From assembly GCA_947632555.1 (NCBI GenBank), contig CANRPU010000004.1:62001-126000 (forward strand): a stretch of 64,000 nucleotides of DNA, read 5' to 3'. Of this stretch, positions 36,050 to 52,114 are shown one piece after another. The translations under genes and the position numbers were made by a program. Numbering within the stretch: position 1 is the first letter of the stretch; every line of letters starts with the position of its first letter. The notes below the pieces were generated by a model, which saw nothing but the letters and a program-made list of their open reading frames with translations, was not told the DNA's origin and ran no database searches. Origin of the DNA: an uncultured Lachnospiraceae bacterium. GTDB taxonomy: Bacteria > Bacillota > Clostridia > Lachnospirales > Lachnospiraceae.

Positions 36050-36403
36050 TTAACTAATCTCCTCAGCAGCAAGAATTGCTTCTAATTGCTTGATCATAAT
36101 CGGAATTTCTTCAAAAACAACATCCGCTATGATATTCCAATTTGTTCCATCATAATTATGCACCAAGCGGTGCCTCATACCGGCAATCATCGACCACTGA
36201 ATCTCACTATGTGCCTCTTTATACTCGTTTGTCAAATTATAAACATGTTCACCAATATTATATAACGGTGTTGTAACAAGCCATTGTAAAGAAAACTCAT
36301 TCAGTAAATCTTCTTTTGTTATCTTGTTATCCTCAATATATCCATATAATTTCACTGCATTTTCGTATATCTTACGAATGCGCTGTTGATCCGAATATTT
36401 CAT
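36050..36403 (-). CDS. hepT: HepT-like HEPN ribonuclease/toxin
   Basis: The 117-residue helical protein is of the DUF86/HepT type, with the HEPN catalytic pattern R-X4-H in RHRLVHNY near residue 80. HepT toxins cleave RNA and are neutralised by a partner MntA through AMPylation. The start overlaps the MntA stop by four bases (ATGA), typical of this toxin-antitoxin pair. Confidence 0.85.
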   Translation of the reverse strand: MKYSDQQRIRKIYENAVKLYGYIEDNKITKEDLLNEFSLQWLVTTPLYNIGEHVYNLTNEYKEAHSEIQWSMIAGMRHRLVHNYDGTNWNIIADVVFEEIPIMIKQLEAILAAEEIS

Positions 36404-36702
36404 GCGACAAGCAACCTCTCTTTCATAATAGTGTTATAAAATTCACTGTCCACATTTATTTCATGAATTTCAAATACATCTACCCGTTTATTTAACACAT
36501 TCCTCAATTCCTCTGCAAGCGCAAAAATCATTGTGAGTTTAAAATTTTCTCCTCCATATACCAAAAAATCCAGATCGCTTTCTAGATTTGCCTCCCCTCT
36601 GGCATAAGAGCCAAACAAATAAATATTTTGCACATGGTATTTTTCTGCAATCGGCTTAATTAAATTTATAATATTTTCTATTGTAAGTACTTGATCATTC
36701 AT
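36400..36702 (-). CDS. mntA: MntA-like nucleotidyltransferase antitoxin
   Basis: The 100-residue protein is a minimal nucleotidyltransferase with the motif LFGSYARGEANLESDLDFLV, including the two metal-binding aspartates. In characterised pairs MntA adds AMP to HepT near its active site. It starts after AAGGAG and overlaps hepT. It is the first gene in island 2 order as transcribed toward the remnant. Confidence 0.85.
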   Translation of the reverse strand: MNDQVLTIENIINLIKPIAEKYHVQNIYLFGSYARGEANLESDLDFLVYGGENFKLTMIFALAEELRNVLNKRVDVFEIHEINVDSEFYNTIMKERLLVA

Positions 36703-36831
36703 AATACTGTTTTCTCCTTAACATTAATCGTGCTATAACATCTGTTAATCTAATATTAGTCTATTTTACACCTACAACATTTTTCGCACAATGCCAGACA
36801 CACATCTAATTGAAATATATATCAAGTGTGC

Positions 36832-37485
36832 TCATGATACTGTTTCCTTTTCCAAATACTCGTGAAATCTTTTTGTATTAAACCATTCTCCCATAAATAT
36901 CTCGTAAAAATTCCAATACGTTAATCTTAATTTTGGAGATTTAAACAAAAGCATGATCGCATTTTGCGTTTCCTGTTTATCCATAGCAAAGTTTTGAGTT
37001 GCCCAATACTCAACCAGGACATATAATGCACATAACGCATTTAACACGTTTTCCTGATTTGCATACCTATAATTTACTTTATCACCTTCAATCTCGTCTC
37101 TATGATGCTTAACCGCATTATATCTGCGCCACCATTCTGGTGCTTCTCCACTCTCAATAGATCGCCATGGCTGCACTTCGTGATATTTATAATTTATCAA
37201 TTCAACCTTTTCTCGTGCAATTGTCGGATATGCTCGATTCAAAATAGGGATATAATCCATAATTCCACATCTGTCCGATTGCAGCCCAGCATCCAACAAT
37301 TTACAAAATCGCTTACAAATAGTGTCAATTTCACTGCATATAGATAAATAAAGCTGTAAATATCTTACTGAAAAGGCATTGCCATTGTGTTCATCAATTT
37401 CGCAATATGGACTATATGAGAAAAAATCCTGTTCCATTTGTTTATAATAATTCCAATAGGTATTCCGAAAGATCAATTTGTCCAT
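36832..37485 (-). CDS. HEPN-like hypothetical protein
   Basis: The 217-residue protein is helical and contains WWRRYNAVKHHRDEIEGD, which fits the HEPN R-X4-6-H pattern in a NAVKHHR context seen in some abortive-infection proteins. I do not recognise a named family. It lies directly upstream of the HepT-MntA pair and on the same strand, so it may be part of the same defence cassette. Assignment rests on one motif. Confidence 0.5.
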   Translation of the reverse strand: MDKLIFRNTYWNYYKQMEQDFFSYSPYCEIDEHNGNAFSVRYLQLYLSICSEIDTICKRFCKLLDAGLQSDRCGIMDYIPILNRAYPTIAREKVELINYKYHEVQPWRSIESGEAPEWWRRYNAVKHHRDEIEGDKVNYRYANQENVLNALCALYVLVEYWATQNFAMDKQETQNAIMLLFKSPKLRLTYWNFYEIFMGEWFNTKRFHEYLEKETVS

Positions 37486-37503
37486 TGCTATACCATCCTA
37501 AGA

Positions 37504-38358
37504 TTATATATTAATTTGTATTAACTTTCTTATACATCTTCCTTTTATGTTGCCTGTACTTACAATCATTCCTTGCTCTGTCATATTTTTAAATAAATCT
37601 TTTATCTGTGATTCCTTAACTCCAACAACATTTTCAAACTCTGATGCCTTATGCCATATATCAGGCTGCATAGCGTTCAATATAGCCTCGTACTTTTCCT
37701 GCGTTTTTATCGCTTGCTTTTTATTGCTTGTTTTTATCGCTTGTTTTTTTACAAAAGAAAACGTCAGTACCGTCCTATCCAGATCAAACCTTTCCTCAAT
37801 AATCGGCTCCTCCCAACCCTCATCTGCCCAGACATTAAAGATATTCGGCACACCGCTTCCGGCGCGTTCCCCAATATTGATAAGATTAAACATCTTCATA
37901 AGCGCTTTGTTTCTCGGATCAGACTCGCCGCCAAGACGCATCTGCTTTTTACCCGTCCTGATATAACCGGGATTTGTCAAAATCAGCTTGTCTGCTTCTT
38001 TTCTGATCACGATACCGCGCAATCCATGATAATCTGCATGGATCAAACAATTTGCCAAAGCTTCACGGAGCGCCTTGTGTACCGGAGTATCGTCAATGCG
38101 CGCTCCGCCGGACATTTTGAATGGCACTTTGACATCTTTGATAATTTTGTTATAGACTTTGAAATAAAAATCACACACATTTCCGGACCACTCGCCGGAA
38201 CTGGACTGCAATCTGTCGTTCCAACGGGTCAGGCCGTAAAAACCTGAGATAGCAAATAGCATATTCAAAGGCTTTTCTGTCATCCGGTTTTCTGAAATTA
38301 ATGATTTTCTCTGTTTTTTAATTTTTGTAGCCAATATGTAGCTACGGACAAAAGACAC
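37504..38358 (-). pseudogene. 5'-truncated AlbA/RecG-type ATP-binding regulator
   Basis: The 284-residue frame lacks the N-terminal AlbA_2 domain. It starts with an unrelated leader and joins family sequence around WNDRLQSSSGEWSGNVCDFYF. The ATPase-like part (ALREALANCLIHADYHG, ISTHE-less LINIGERAGSGVPNIF) and a C-terminal winged helix remain. A linker has two KKQAIKT repeats. It looks like the 3' two thirds of a gene of about 480 codons, so it is probably non-functional or a separate HATPase-plus-wHTH product. It resembles the intact gene at 29140. Confidence 0.65.
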
Positions 38359-38362
38359 AATT

Positions 38363-38869
38363 TTATGGCAATTCTAAACTACATCTATTTGTTTCGTTAA
38401 TTTCAATTTTATCCAATGTTTTAAACATAGAAAAAATTTTGCCAACAGCTTCTAAATAATCAGATGCCAACACCAGACCAATTTCATCAAACACAATTGA
38501 CTGTTCTGGATTTTTCTTCTTCGTAACTCTAGCCGCCATATCTAAATACTGTTTAAATAACTCCCTAATTTTCTGCCTGTCACTTTCTCTCTGTGCAACT
38601 TTCGTCAAAACACGAACGTTATTTCCTATTAACTCACAATTATTTAAGTCATAGTATTGCACTATCTGTTTTTGAATTTCCTGATAATTTGCATGCCACT
38701 GTCTTTGGGGGAATTCATAATTAAAAATAGACTTTGGCATACTTATTACAAAATTCTGCACATTCTCCGGATAATGGTCTAACGGTATTCTCTGCAAAAA
38801 ACAAATATGTTTACTCGAACATTTGTTGCAGTTTCGATATCTCAACATATTTTCATAGTTATTGGTCAT
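38363..38869 (-). CDS. hypothetical protein with a short CxxC-CxxxxC motif
   Basis: I do not recognise this 168-residue protein. Near the N terminus CNKCSSKHIC could bind a metal. The rest is helical, with no membrane segment and no catalytic motif visible. The gene starts 5 bases before the truncated AlbA-type frame and faces the same direction. Confidence 0.5.
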   Translation of the reverse strand: MTNNYENMLRYRNCNKCSSKHICFLQRIPLDHYPENVQNFVISMPKSIFNYEFPQRQWHANYQEIQKQIVQYYDLNNCELIGNNVRVLTKVAQRESDRQKIRELFKQYLDMAARVTKKKNPEQSIVFDEIGLVLASDYLEAVGKIFSMFKTLDKIEINETNRCSLELP

Positions 38870-38946
38870 AATAGCATTATTCCCCTCTCTGTTTCAACTG
38901 TTCCTATCATTAGCAATCGCCAATGATAATATTTCCTCAATTTAAA

Positions 38947-39918
38947 TTACAAATCCGGTCCTTCTTCTATCCATTCCTTTAATTTCTTCTGAAGTTCCTT
39001 CTTGTCCGGCAAGTATAATTGGTACTCTGAAGCATAGATATTGGCATCTTCCGGCAGAGTAATCTCTACAAGAGCGTCATCCTTTTCTCTGCATAACAAA
39101 ATCCCAACTGTCGGATTCTCCTCTGGCAACTTCTCATATCTATCATAGTAATGCACATACATCATCATCTGTCCCAAATCCTGATGTGTCAACTTATCAA
39201 TCTTCAAATCTATCAACACATAACACCGTAAAATCCTATTATAAAACACAAGATCCACATACTTTGCTTTTTCATCTAATCCAAGGAATTCAAGTACAGT
39301 AGGCTGCTTTACAATGTCTTGTGGTTTCATAAATAACATTTCCCTCAGACGCCAGCCGCAGCACTTCGCCCTTTTCTCTGCTCAAAGCCAGTCTTTCATA
39401 AAGACTTGAATTATATTGCCTTTGTAATGTCCTTATTCCCCATGCCTCATTCGTCGCTTCTATTTCATAAAATTTTCTTTCATTTTCATCTTTAATACGC
39501 ATTAATTGAAGATAATGAGACCATGGCAGCGTAAACGGCAACTCTTTTTCAAAAGTGCTAAACACTGTTTCGGATTTTTCCACAGCAAATTTCCGAAACA
39601 CTGTTTCGGAAATTCTATCTTGATATATAAGAAAAAATTTTCGTGCATTCTCCAATGTATCTACAGAGAATCCCTTCCATATTGCTCTGTCAGCGCCTCA
39701 GAAAGGCGTTTTATCACCTGTTGACCATATTTCGCTCTGCTTTTGCCCTGCTGCTGCTCTTCCACAATCCATCTTCCTATGGAATAAAATGTCATTAACT
39801 GGATAATATTAATCTGTTTTGCAGTGATTCCCCTTGCGTATTCAATTAAATCTATTGAATTTTGGCATAATTCATTCAGGGAGTTATCTGCCTCTATTGT
39901 TTCCAGCAGGTTTTTCAT
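38947..39918 (-). pseudogene. YhcG/DUF1016-family PDDEXK nuclease, frameshifted
   Basis: Three minus-strand frames together encode one DUF1016 protein. The first (39661-39918) ends in QYGRDSL with a stop. The second (39290-39655) carries LENARKFFLIYQ and the RQYNSSLYERLALS block. The third (38947-39339) carries the nuclease part LDEKAKYVDLVFYNRILRCYVLIDLK. The first break fits loss of one A (GGAAGG instead of GGAAAGG, where GFSVDTLENAR would be restored). The second lies around 39310-39340. The N-terminal YhcG domain and C-terminal PDDEXK domain are both recognisable, so this is a decayed copy. Confidence 0.8.
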
Positions 39919-39937
39919 AAGATTGCCGCCTCCATTC

Positions 39938-42900
39938 TTATTCTTTAACCTGCTTTACATATCCAATTATTACATGCTCTTTTTCTGTTGGGGATAATTT
40001 GTTATCTTCCGTATCAACCCATACCTCGTCAGCGCTAGTTATATAGTCTTTTTGAAGCAGTTTATTAAGAAGTTCCATATTATAATTCGTATATGCAAAT
40101 TTAAACTTATGTTTCGTTCTATCTACAAGTTGATGATAAACCGGTGCCAACTTTGCAAACAAAGCAGGCAATTCTGCATTTTTATATGCGTCTATCTGAT
40201 TTAGCAGAAGTGCATACTTATCTTCCTCTTCCAAAACATTCCATGCTGCATCTGTATAAGTTCTATCAATTCTAAAATTCCACTTGCCGATAATCTTTGC
40301 GGTTTCTATTCCAAGTGTTTCAGCATCCAATCTCGTCAAAATTTTTTTCTTCTCTTCTGGTATAAAATGCTCGGATTGCAGCAAGCTATTTATTTCGTCT
40401 ATTTTTAGTTCTATATCGTCCAATGATGCAATAAATGCTTCCTCATTTTTCTCCGCATAAAAGACTTTATATTCACAGGCAACTCCTTCCATTTCCTCCC
40501 AAAAAGCAACATTGTACGGCAATACTCCCTCTTCTATCATTACCCTTACTTTCATCTTGTTTAATTTATTTAATGATTCCTCATATGTATTCAATTTTAT
40601 ACTCAAAACATATTTTCTAAAGCTTTCCTCCGTCATATCCACAAACATCAATGCAGATAATACTTCCTCTGTGATTATTGGATTGTCAATATCATTTAAC
40701 AGGATATCTACGTTCTTGTCAAAATATTCTGCCCAACACATTTCTGCGCCATACTGCTCATAATATGCGATAAAATTACCCCATGTACATTGAATTCTGC
40801 TATTGTTTAATAAGAAATCCCAAACCGCCTTTTTAGATTCTTCTATGCCAACACTCACTTCTTTACAACAGTATTGAATATCATCCCATACTGCCTGTTC
40901 TTTCTCAAGAACCATAAAACACACTTCTTCATCTTCTGGCAAAAGGCGCTCTATCATATCTTCTATCGCATATATTTCCTCGTGTTCATTTGTTTCTATA
41001 CCAAGTACAATATCCTTAACATAGTCTATGAAATAATCCCTCACATAATCAATCAGGGGAGTATAACCAAGATTTAAGATAGATGTGTAATTCTTATATT
41101 GCAAGGATTTTACCTGTTCCGGTGATTTCCACTCAAACAACCGCTGAATCATTATATTATTCAGTTCATAATGACAATTGCTAAATATTATCTCTCGGAT
41201 ACTTTCGTCAACTGTGTCAAGCTCAACATCAGAAAACTCCGCTCCCAATTCTTCTATCAATTCAACCTGTTTGTCTGCCGGTGCCTCCTTGATATTCTTT
41301 AACACATTAGGATCTGACTGAAGAAACTTAGTTAGTAACTTACCCTCTCCGTCTGATGCATTATCCTGTGCCACAATATCATCCATATCAGCATATTTTA
41401 AGAGCAATACAAGATACTTATATCTTGTTTCTAGCGAAATTCCATCGTCATCCGTAATATTCTTCCATAAAAAGCAATTTGCTTTACACAAATAATGAAT
41501 CAGTCTATCTATATTTTCCCCTCGTTCAATATATGCCTTTATAAATGACATGCTTTCCTCTGTATGATTTGACAATTGTTCTATAAACATCTTTGCAGAT
41601 GCCGAATCTATTTTTTTAGTGAGGACATAATCCACCAAATCAAAGTTAAAGATTTCCTTCTGCTTAAATTCGAAATCTTGTAATCTGTTAAACACCTCTT
41701 CTACATTCTTTATAGAATATGAATAATCAACTTCCAAGCGATGGTTTCTCACTCCCAAAATAAAATTCATTTCATCTTTGTTAATGCTTTTGGGATGGAA
41801 ATAATTAATATAATTTTCATATGTTTCATCCAGATATCCTCGTCGAAGCAAAAACACTAATAAATCATTATTGCGAACCGACTCATCCAGAAAATTGATT
41901 CCAAACTCTTCAATAATGGCACGTATCGAGTATGTTCGTAAGCCATTTATCCTCTTTTCGTATTCTTCTATTGCACAACGAGATTCCTCCTTACATTTAT
42001 CAAGTCCATTTTTGAGACATTCTATTCTTGTAAAATAATCGCCATTATCTTTTATCTTATCTTCAATATTATCAATCTTCTTCCAACTGTTGCTATTACC
42101 ATTATCTCCATAAACTTCAATCTTATTTTTTATCAAATTCATATCAAACGAATCCGATAAAAACTCTGAGATTGTATATATTTTACCAACATCGATCCGA
42201 GTAACTGCAAATTTAAAATCTACTAAAGAAGTAACCAGCGCAAGCTTCAATTCTCGTACACTTTGCAATACTTCCTTTTCTATCTGGTTAATTTTTTCTT
42301 TTTCAATCTGCTTTTTTTCCTCGATAAGTTTCTCTCGCTCCTCAATAAATTTTTTCTGGTTGGCAAATGCCCTTCTTACAATACTTTCTTCCTTTTCATC
42401 TTCCATATTGGCGAACTCTTTCGGTTGAAGGTTTTTAAGTACTATAAGCGCAAACATATGCTCGTCAATCAAATTTAACTTTTGATTCCCTTTTAAAGTA
42501 TTCTTAAAAACATTAAACTCATTACATATGCACGTTAAATCTCTCATATCACTGATATATGGTGAAATAAGTGATATGAAACTTCCCGAAATATCATAAA
42601 TACTACTTTTATTTGTTGCACTATCAACCAAAAGCTTCTCCCAAAGTTTCTCTCCCGAATTAGTAGAACTTATATAGGGAACAATGGGTATTATGAAGTC
42701 AAAAAACTTTGCCCGTTCTCCCTGTTTCTCAAACATATCATCCTTTATTGCATATACGAATTTAACCCTGCCCTCAAGCTTTTCATAGTGATTAAGGATA
42801 TTATTTAGCTCTCTCAAAGCTACAAAAATATTTGTGTTTTCGAATCGGTCAAGATCTTCTATTATTACCAGTTCAGTCTTTGTCGTCTCAAAAAAATACA

Positions 42901-43600
42901 CAATTTCATCCATATTTTTATTAAATATGGACTCCTCTTTCTCATACTCATTTGTAAGCGTGGCATGATCAAAAATTTGCAACTCCTTAATATTACCGTT
43001 TTTTCTAAACCACCTCACAAATCTGATAAGCGAATACCAACTCACTCCAAAAAGAACTATATATATTATTGCAGTCAACCACCATGCCAAAGAATTAACA
43101 TCGGTAATAAATGTGGTTGTCTTATTGGGAGCCATAAAGTAGATAACCCCACATAAGACAATCAACATCAATAGTCCCATCAAAGAATTTCTCAACTTAG
43201 TTTCTGGCTGTAACTTTCTGTATCTGCTTTGCGGTATTGTTTTTGAAGATACAGAATAAAATAACTGCTTTAATATTCTTGCTTCCAATTGTTTATCAAT
43301 TTCATCTTCATTTCTCGTTTCTTCAAGATTAAAAGCAGCAAGTGATATACGAAGTACCTTTAATTTCGAACACTTTTTCAAATAGCTTTCTATAACACTA
43401 CTTTTTCCTGAACCATAAGGACCTGAAATAGCTATATTATGTATTCCTGGATTGGAGAGTGCCCAATCCAAAGCCGCCATATATTCCTGCCCGTTTTCGA
43501 TATTATTATTTGGAATAAGCGCTTCATACAGACGGTTTTTATCATCCACATTAGGGCAAGCAGAATCTATATTTCTTTTTCTTCTATTCACAAGTACCAT
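39938..43600 (-). CDS. YobI-type KAP family P-loop NTPase
   Basis: The protein of about 1220 residues has a KAP-type NTPase near the N terminus, with P-loop SGPYGSGKSSVIESYLKK and Walker B LVIIEDLDRFEN. Two hydrophobic helices are inserted between them (around residues 140-200), which is the KAP hallmark of membrane-associated ATPases. The remainder is a long helical C-terminal region. It matches the Bacillus YobI family from memory. KAP NTPases are frequent in mobile defence regions; no effector domain is visible. It follows a type I restriction locus and an unknown gene. The start was set at the ATG rather than a TTG two codons upstream. Confidence 0.75.
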   Translation of the reverse strand: MVLVNRRKRNIDSACPNVDDKNRLYEALIPNNNIENGQEYMAALDWALSNPGIHNIAISGPYGSGKSSVIESYLKKCSKLKVLRISLAAFNLEETRNEDEIDKQLEARILKQLFYSVSSKTIPQSRYRKLQPETKLRNSLMGLLMLIVLCGVIYFMAPNKTTTFITDVNSLAWWLTAIIYIVLFGVSWYSLIRFVRWFRKNGNIKELQIFDHATLTNEYEKEESIFNKNMDEIVYFFETTKTELVIIEDLDRFENTNIFVALRELNNILNHYEKLEGRVKFVYAIKDDMFEKQGERAKFFDFIIPIVPYISSTNSGEKLWEKLLVDSATNKSSIYDISGSFISLISPYISDMRDLTCICNEFNVFKNTLKGNQKLNLIDEHMFALIVLKNLQPKEFANMEDEKEESIVRRAFANQKKFIEEREKLIEEKKQIEKEKINQIEKEVLQSVRELKLALVTSLVDFKFAVTRIDVGKIYTISEFLSDSFDMNLIKNKIEVYGDNGNSNSWKKIDNIEDKIKDNGDYFTRIECLKNGLDKCKEESRCAIEEYEKRINGLRTYSIRAIIEEFGINFLDESVRNNDLLVFLLRRGYLDETYENYINYFHPKSINKDEMNFILGVRNHRLEVDYSYSIKNVEEVFNRLQDFEFKQKEIFNFDLVDYVLTKKIDSASAKMFIEQLSNHTEESMSFIKAYIERGENIDRLIHYLCKANCFLWKNITDDDGISLETRYKYLVLLLKYADMDDIVAQDNASDGEGKLLTKFLQSDPNVLKNIKEAPADKQVELIEELGAEFSDVELDTVDESIREIIFSNCHYELNNIMIQRLFEWKSPEQVKSLQYKNYTSILNLGYTPLIDYVRDYFIDYVKDIVLGIETNEHEEIYAIEDMIERLLPEDEEVCFMVLEKEQAVWDDIQYCCKEVSVGIEESKKAVWDFLLNNSRIQCTWGNFIAYYEQYGAEMCWAEYFDKNVDILLNDIDNPIITEEVLSALMFVDMTEESFRKYVLSIKLNTYEESLNKLNKMKVRVMIEEGVLPYNVAFWEEMEGVACEYKVFYAEKNEEAFIASLDDIELKIDEINSLLQSEHFIPEEKKKILTRLDAETLGIETAKIIGKWNFRIDRTYTDAAWNVLEEEDKYALLLNQIDAYKNAELPALFAKLAPVYHQLVDRTKHKFKFAYTNYNMELLNKLLQKDYITSADEVWVDTEDNKLSPTEKEHVIIGYVKQVKE

Positions 43601-43606
43601 TTTCAA

Positions 43607-43814
43607 TTAGTTCCTCTCTGATTACCAAACAAATAATAATTCAATACTTAGTTTTCTCATTTCACTTTTCTTATAATCAAATTATTTTTATTTACTTTAA
43701 GTCTTAAATTCATATAGTGGCTTATCTAAGTACTCTAAATTCATATTTCTGATTTAATAACTACTTATCGCATATGTTTGAATTAACATCATTTTCATGG
43801 TTATATTAAAACAT
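43607..43814. other. gap between YobI-like gene and the HEPN-like gene
   Basis: The 208-base AT-rich gap shows no gene and no convincing promoter or terminator. It probably holds the 5' control region of the YobI-like gene. Confidence 0.4.
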
Positions 43815-44636
43815 TTAATTCTCTGAGCTATTTTTTACTACAATTAGCATCCTTATAAACATCCCCGTCTGATACATAAGAAATTCTAAATATTTTTCAT
43901 CCATTTTGTCGTTGTGCTTAGCTACTTCATTATTAAGCAAATAATAATGACTAATTAATGCAACAAACATTACTATCAACTGCGGGTCGGCATTCTGTGA
44001 TTTTAAATATGTTTCAACTTCCTTTTTATTTTTATTCAGATCGTTGTTATTATTAAAAAATTCCTTTAAAAAATCCTCAAAAGCTTTTCTAAAATTATCG
44101 GCTACATCTCGAATGTATGATCCATTAGAATATTGCCGAAGAGCATTGGCAAATGTTTTTCTTGCATTGGGATAATCATTTAACCATTCTAAAGGTTCAG
44201 ATACCAAAGCATCATCCAGTTCCTTTGCGCCTAAAGGAAAAACAAATATACCATCTTCATCTTTAATAATTTCGTATTTTATATTTAATTTATCAAGAGA
44301 TTCTTTCAAATACCTCAGCACTTGTTCTTTATCTACAACATTATACAAATAGCCAGTATATTGTAGCGAATATGTATTGTAAAATGCAATATATTTTGCC
44401 ACAAGTTCATATATTGATTTAGCTTTATCCAAACTATATTGAAGATTTTGATATGGTTGATTAAAATCCAAATAATCCTCACCCACCATCTGACAATATC
44501 TGAAGTATGAATCTTCATCAAAATTCTCTTCCACAACATTTCCTACATAATTTTTTAGTATTGCAGTTAACATTTCAAGCTTTTTTCTATCATCAAATCC
44601 AATTTTCAACTTTTCTCTATAATCTACCCATTTCAT
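43815..44636 (-). CDS. abortive infection-like protein next to hsdS
   Basis: The protein of about 273 residues is helical, with a possible HEPN-type signature HYYLLNNEVAKHNDKMDE in the C-terminal third. The N-terminal two thirds have no motif I recognise. It lies directly downstream of hsdS on the same strand and upstream of the YobI-like gene, a placement common for abortive-infection cargo in type I loci. The R-X4-6-H pattern is not exact. Two ATGs are possible; the second has better spacing from GAAGAGG. Confidence 0.5.
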   Translation of the reverse strand: MKWVDYREKLKIGFDDRKKLEMLTAILKNYVGNVVEENFDEDSYFRYCQMVGEDYLDFNQPYQNLQYSLDKAKSIYELVAKYIAFYNTYSLQYTGYLYNVVDKEQVLRYLKESLDKLNIKYEIIKDEDGIFVFPLGAKELDDALVSEPLEWLNDYPNARKTFANALRQYSNGSYIRDVADNFRKAFEDFLKEFFNNNNDLNKNKKEVETYLKSQNADPQLIVMFVALISHYYLLNNEVAKHNDKMDEKYLEFLMYQTGMFIRMLIVVKNSSEN

Positions 44637-44709
44637 CATATAACCTCTTCATTATAAATTTCTTCAATTTCATTGTTTTTACAATTAATTTTCGTATATT
44701 TTACATTAG

Positions 44710-50314
<5,605 letters not shown>

Positions 50315-50444
50315 AGGAAACACTTCCATTCATTTTAGGTTTTATGTTTACTTATTTAATTTGTAGTATAACACAAAACTTTATGAATTTCGAGCTATTT
50401 TGCAACCATATACAGCAAAAAGCGGAGTAGTTACCCGCTCCACC

Positions 50445-50678
50445 TTAATCAAGAGTATATACTTTCTTCCCCCACAACCTCCCCCTCTCCCGTATCCCAT
50501 TCACCTTCCTCACCCAGAGCATCTGATCCGCCGCCCTTAACCGTTCCGTCACACCCTCAGCCGCCATCTGCTCCACCAGCACATCAAGCCTTTGCTCTGC
50601 CTGCTTCTGCACCATCAGTAGATGCTCTTCCACCTTTCCGGCCAGAAACAGTCCTGAATGAATCCTGGAGCTGTCCAT
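50445..50678 (-). pseudogene. TnpV-like transposon protein remnant
   Basis: The 77-residue frame resembles the C-terminal part of TnpV, a small protein found in clostridial mobile elements: HSGLFLAGKVEEHLLMVQKQA and EGVTERLRAADQMLWVRK. The N-terminal third of TnpV is missing. It lies between hsdR and the tuf terminator, near the island end. Confidence 0.6.
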
Positions 50679-50715
50679 CTATCTTCCGGCGCTCTATTGT
50701 CCAATTTCCAAACGT

Positions 50716-50746
50716 CAAAAAAGTCACCCCGCAATGCGGAGTGACT
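50716..50746 (-). terminator. tuf terminator
   Basis: A 12-bp stem (AGTCACTCCGCA / TGCGGGGTGACT with a wobble or mismatch) with a one-base loop is followed by TTTTTT on the minus strand. It lies 45 bases after the tuf stop codon and is the model for the remnant terminators at A and B. Confidence 0.85.
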
Positions 50747-50790
50747 CTTTTCTTTTTACCATAATTCTCGATTGCGCTTTGACAATCTGA

Positions 50791-51978
50791 TTACTCAATA
50801 ATCGTAGCAACCCTACCAGAACCAACCGTTCTACCACCCTCACGGATAGCGAAGGTAAGACCCTGCTCCATAGCGATGGGATGGATCAGTTCAATGGTCA
50901 TCTCTACGTTATCGCCAGGCATGCACATCTCGGTACCTGCAGGCAGGTTACATACGCCGGTTACGTCGGTAGTTCTGAAGTAGAACTGAGGACGATAGTT
51001 GTTGAAGAAAGGAGTATGGCGTCCGCCTTCGTCCTTGGTCAGTACGTAAACCTGAGCGGTAAATTTCTTATGGCAGGTAACGGTGCCGGGCTTCGCGAGA
51101 ACCTGTCCTCTCTCGATTTCAGTTCTCTGTACGCCACGAAGCAGCGCGCCGATATTATCACCGGCCTGAGCCTCGTCCAGCATCTTACGGAACATTTCGA
51201 TACCGGTTACAACGGTCTTCTTAACGTCTTCCTTAACGCCCAGGATCTCTACTTCATCGTTCAGCTTCAGAGTACCACGCTCTACCCTGCCGGTAGCAAC
51301 GGTACCACGGCCGGTAATGGTGAATACGTCCTCGACAGGCATCAGGAAAGGCTTGTCGGTATCACGCTGAGGATCGGGAATATACTCGTCAACAGTCTTC
51401 ATCAGCTCAAGGATCTTGTCACCCCACTCGCCGTTGGGATCTTCCAGAGCCTTCAGAGCGGAACCCTTGATGATCGGGCAGTCCTTGAAACCGTACTCTT
51501 CCAGCTGCTCGGTAATTTCCATCTCTACCAGCTCAAGCAGTTCGGGATCGTCTACCATATCGCACTTGTTCATGAATACGATGATGTAAGGTACGCCTAC
51601 CTGACGGGACAGCAGGATGTGCTCCTTGGTCTGAGCCATAACGCCGTCGGTCGCGGCAACAACCAGGATCGCGCCGTCCATCTGCGCGGCACCGGTGATC
51701 ATGTTCTTTACGTAGTCAGCATGGCCCGGGCAGTCAACGTGAGCGTAGTGCCTCTTCTCGGTTTCATACTCAACGTGTGCGGTAGAAATGGTAATTCCAC
51801 GCTCTCTCTCTTCGGGAGCCTTGTCGATCATATCAAACGCGACTGCCTCACCGGTACCAAGTCTGGAGTTCAAAACCTTGGTGATCGCTGCGGTAAGGGT
51901 TGTTTTACCATGGTCTACGTGACCGATGGTACCAATGTTACAATGGGGCTTAGTTCTTTCAAATTTAGCTTTAGCCAT
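50791..51978 (-). CDS. tuf: elongation factor Tu
   Basis: EF-Tu delivers aminoacyl-tRNA to the ribosome. The 395-residue product has the GTPase motifs [16 protein letters not shown] and NKCDMVDD, followed by domains 2 and 3. The C terminus is [18 protein letters not shown]. That end contains the CACGGA (minus-strand TCCGTG) junction used by the neighbouring islands, so the last 18 codons may come from the most recent element. The protein reads as intact and functional. It has its own promoter and terminator, downstream of fusA. Confidence 0.98.
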   Translation of the reverse strand: MAKAKFERTKPHCNIGTIGHVDHGKTTLTAAITKVLNSRLGTGEAVAFDMIDKAPEERERGITISTAHVEYETEKRHYAHVDCPGHADYVKNMITGAAQMDGAILVVAATDGVMAQTKEHILLSRQVGVPYIIVFMNKCDMVDDPELLELVEMEITEQLEEYGFKDCPIIKGSALKALEDPNGEWGDKILELMKTVDEYIPDPQRDTDKPFLMPVEDVFTITGRGTVATGRVERGTLKLNDEVEILGVKEDVKKTVVTGIEMFRKMLDEAQAGDNIGALLRGVQRTEIERGQVLAKPGTVTCHKKFTAQVYVLTKDEGGRHTPFFNNYRPQFYFRTTDVTGVCNLPAGTEMCMPGDNVEMTIELIHPIAMEQGLTFAIREGGRTVGSGRVATIIE

Positions 51979-52045
51979 TATTAATAGTCCTCCTTAAAAT
52001 TGTTAATTGAACTTATTACATTTCTGATTTAACCAGCTACCTTTA

Positions 52046-52074
52046 ATTATATTAAAAACAGCCAAGTTTTTCAA
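52046..52074 (-). promoter_or_regulatory. tuf promoter
   Basis: On the minus strand TTGAAA (52069-52074) and TATAAT (52046-52051) are 17 bases apart in the gap between fusA and tuf, about 70 bases before the tuf start. This allows tuf transcription independent of the str operon. Confidence 0.8.
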
Positions 52075-52114
52075 GCATTATTTTACAGCGCTGCCTATAT
52101 TTGGAAGGCGCATT

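Noticed and set aside
50881..51984. Long plus-strand open frame opposite tuf
   Set aside because: Antisense shadow of tuf with no homology that I recognise.
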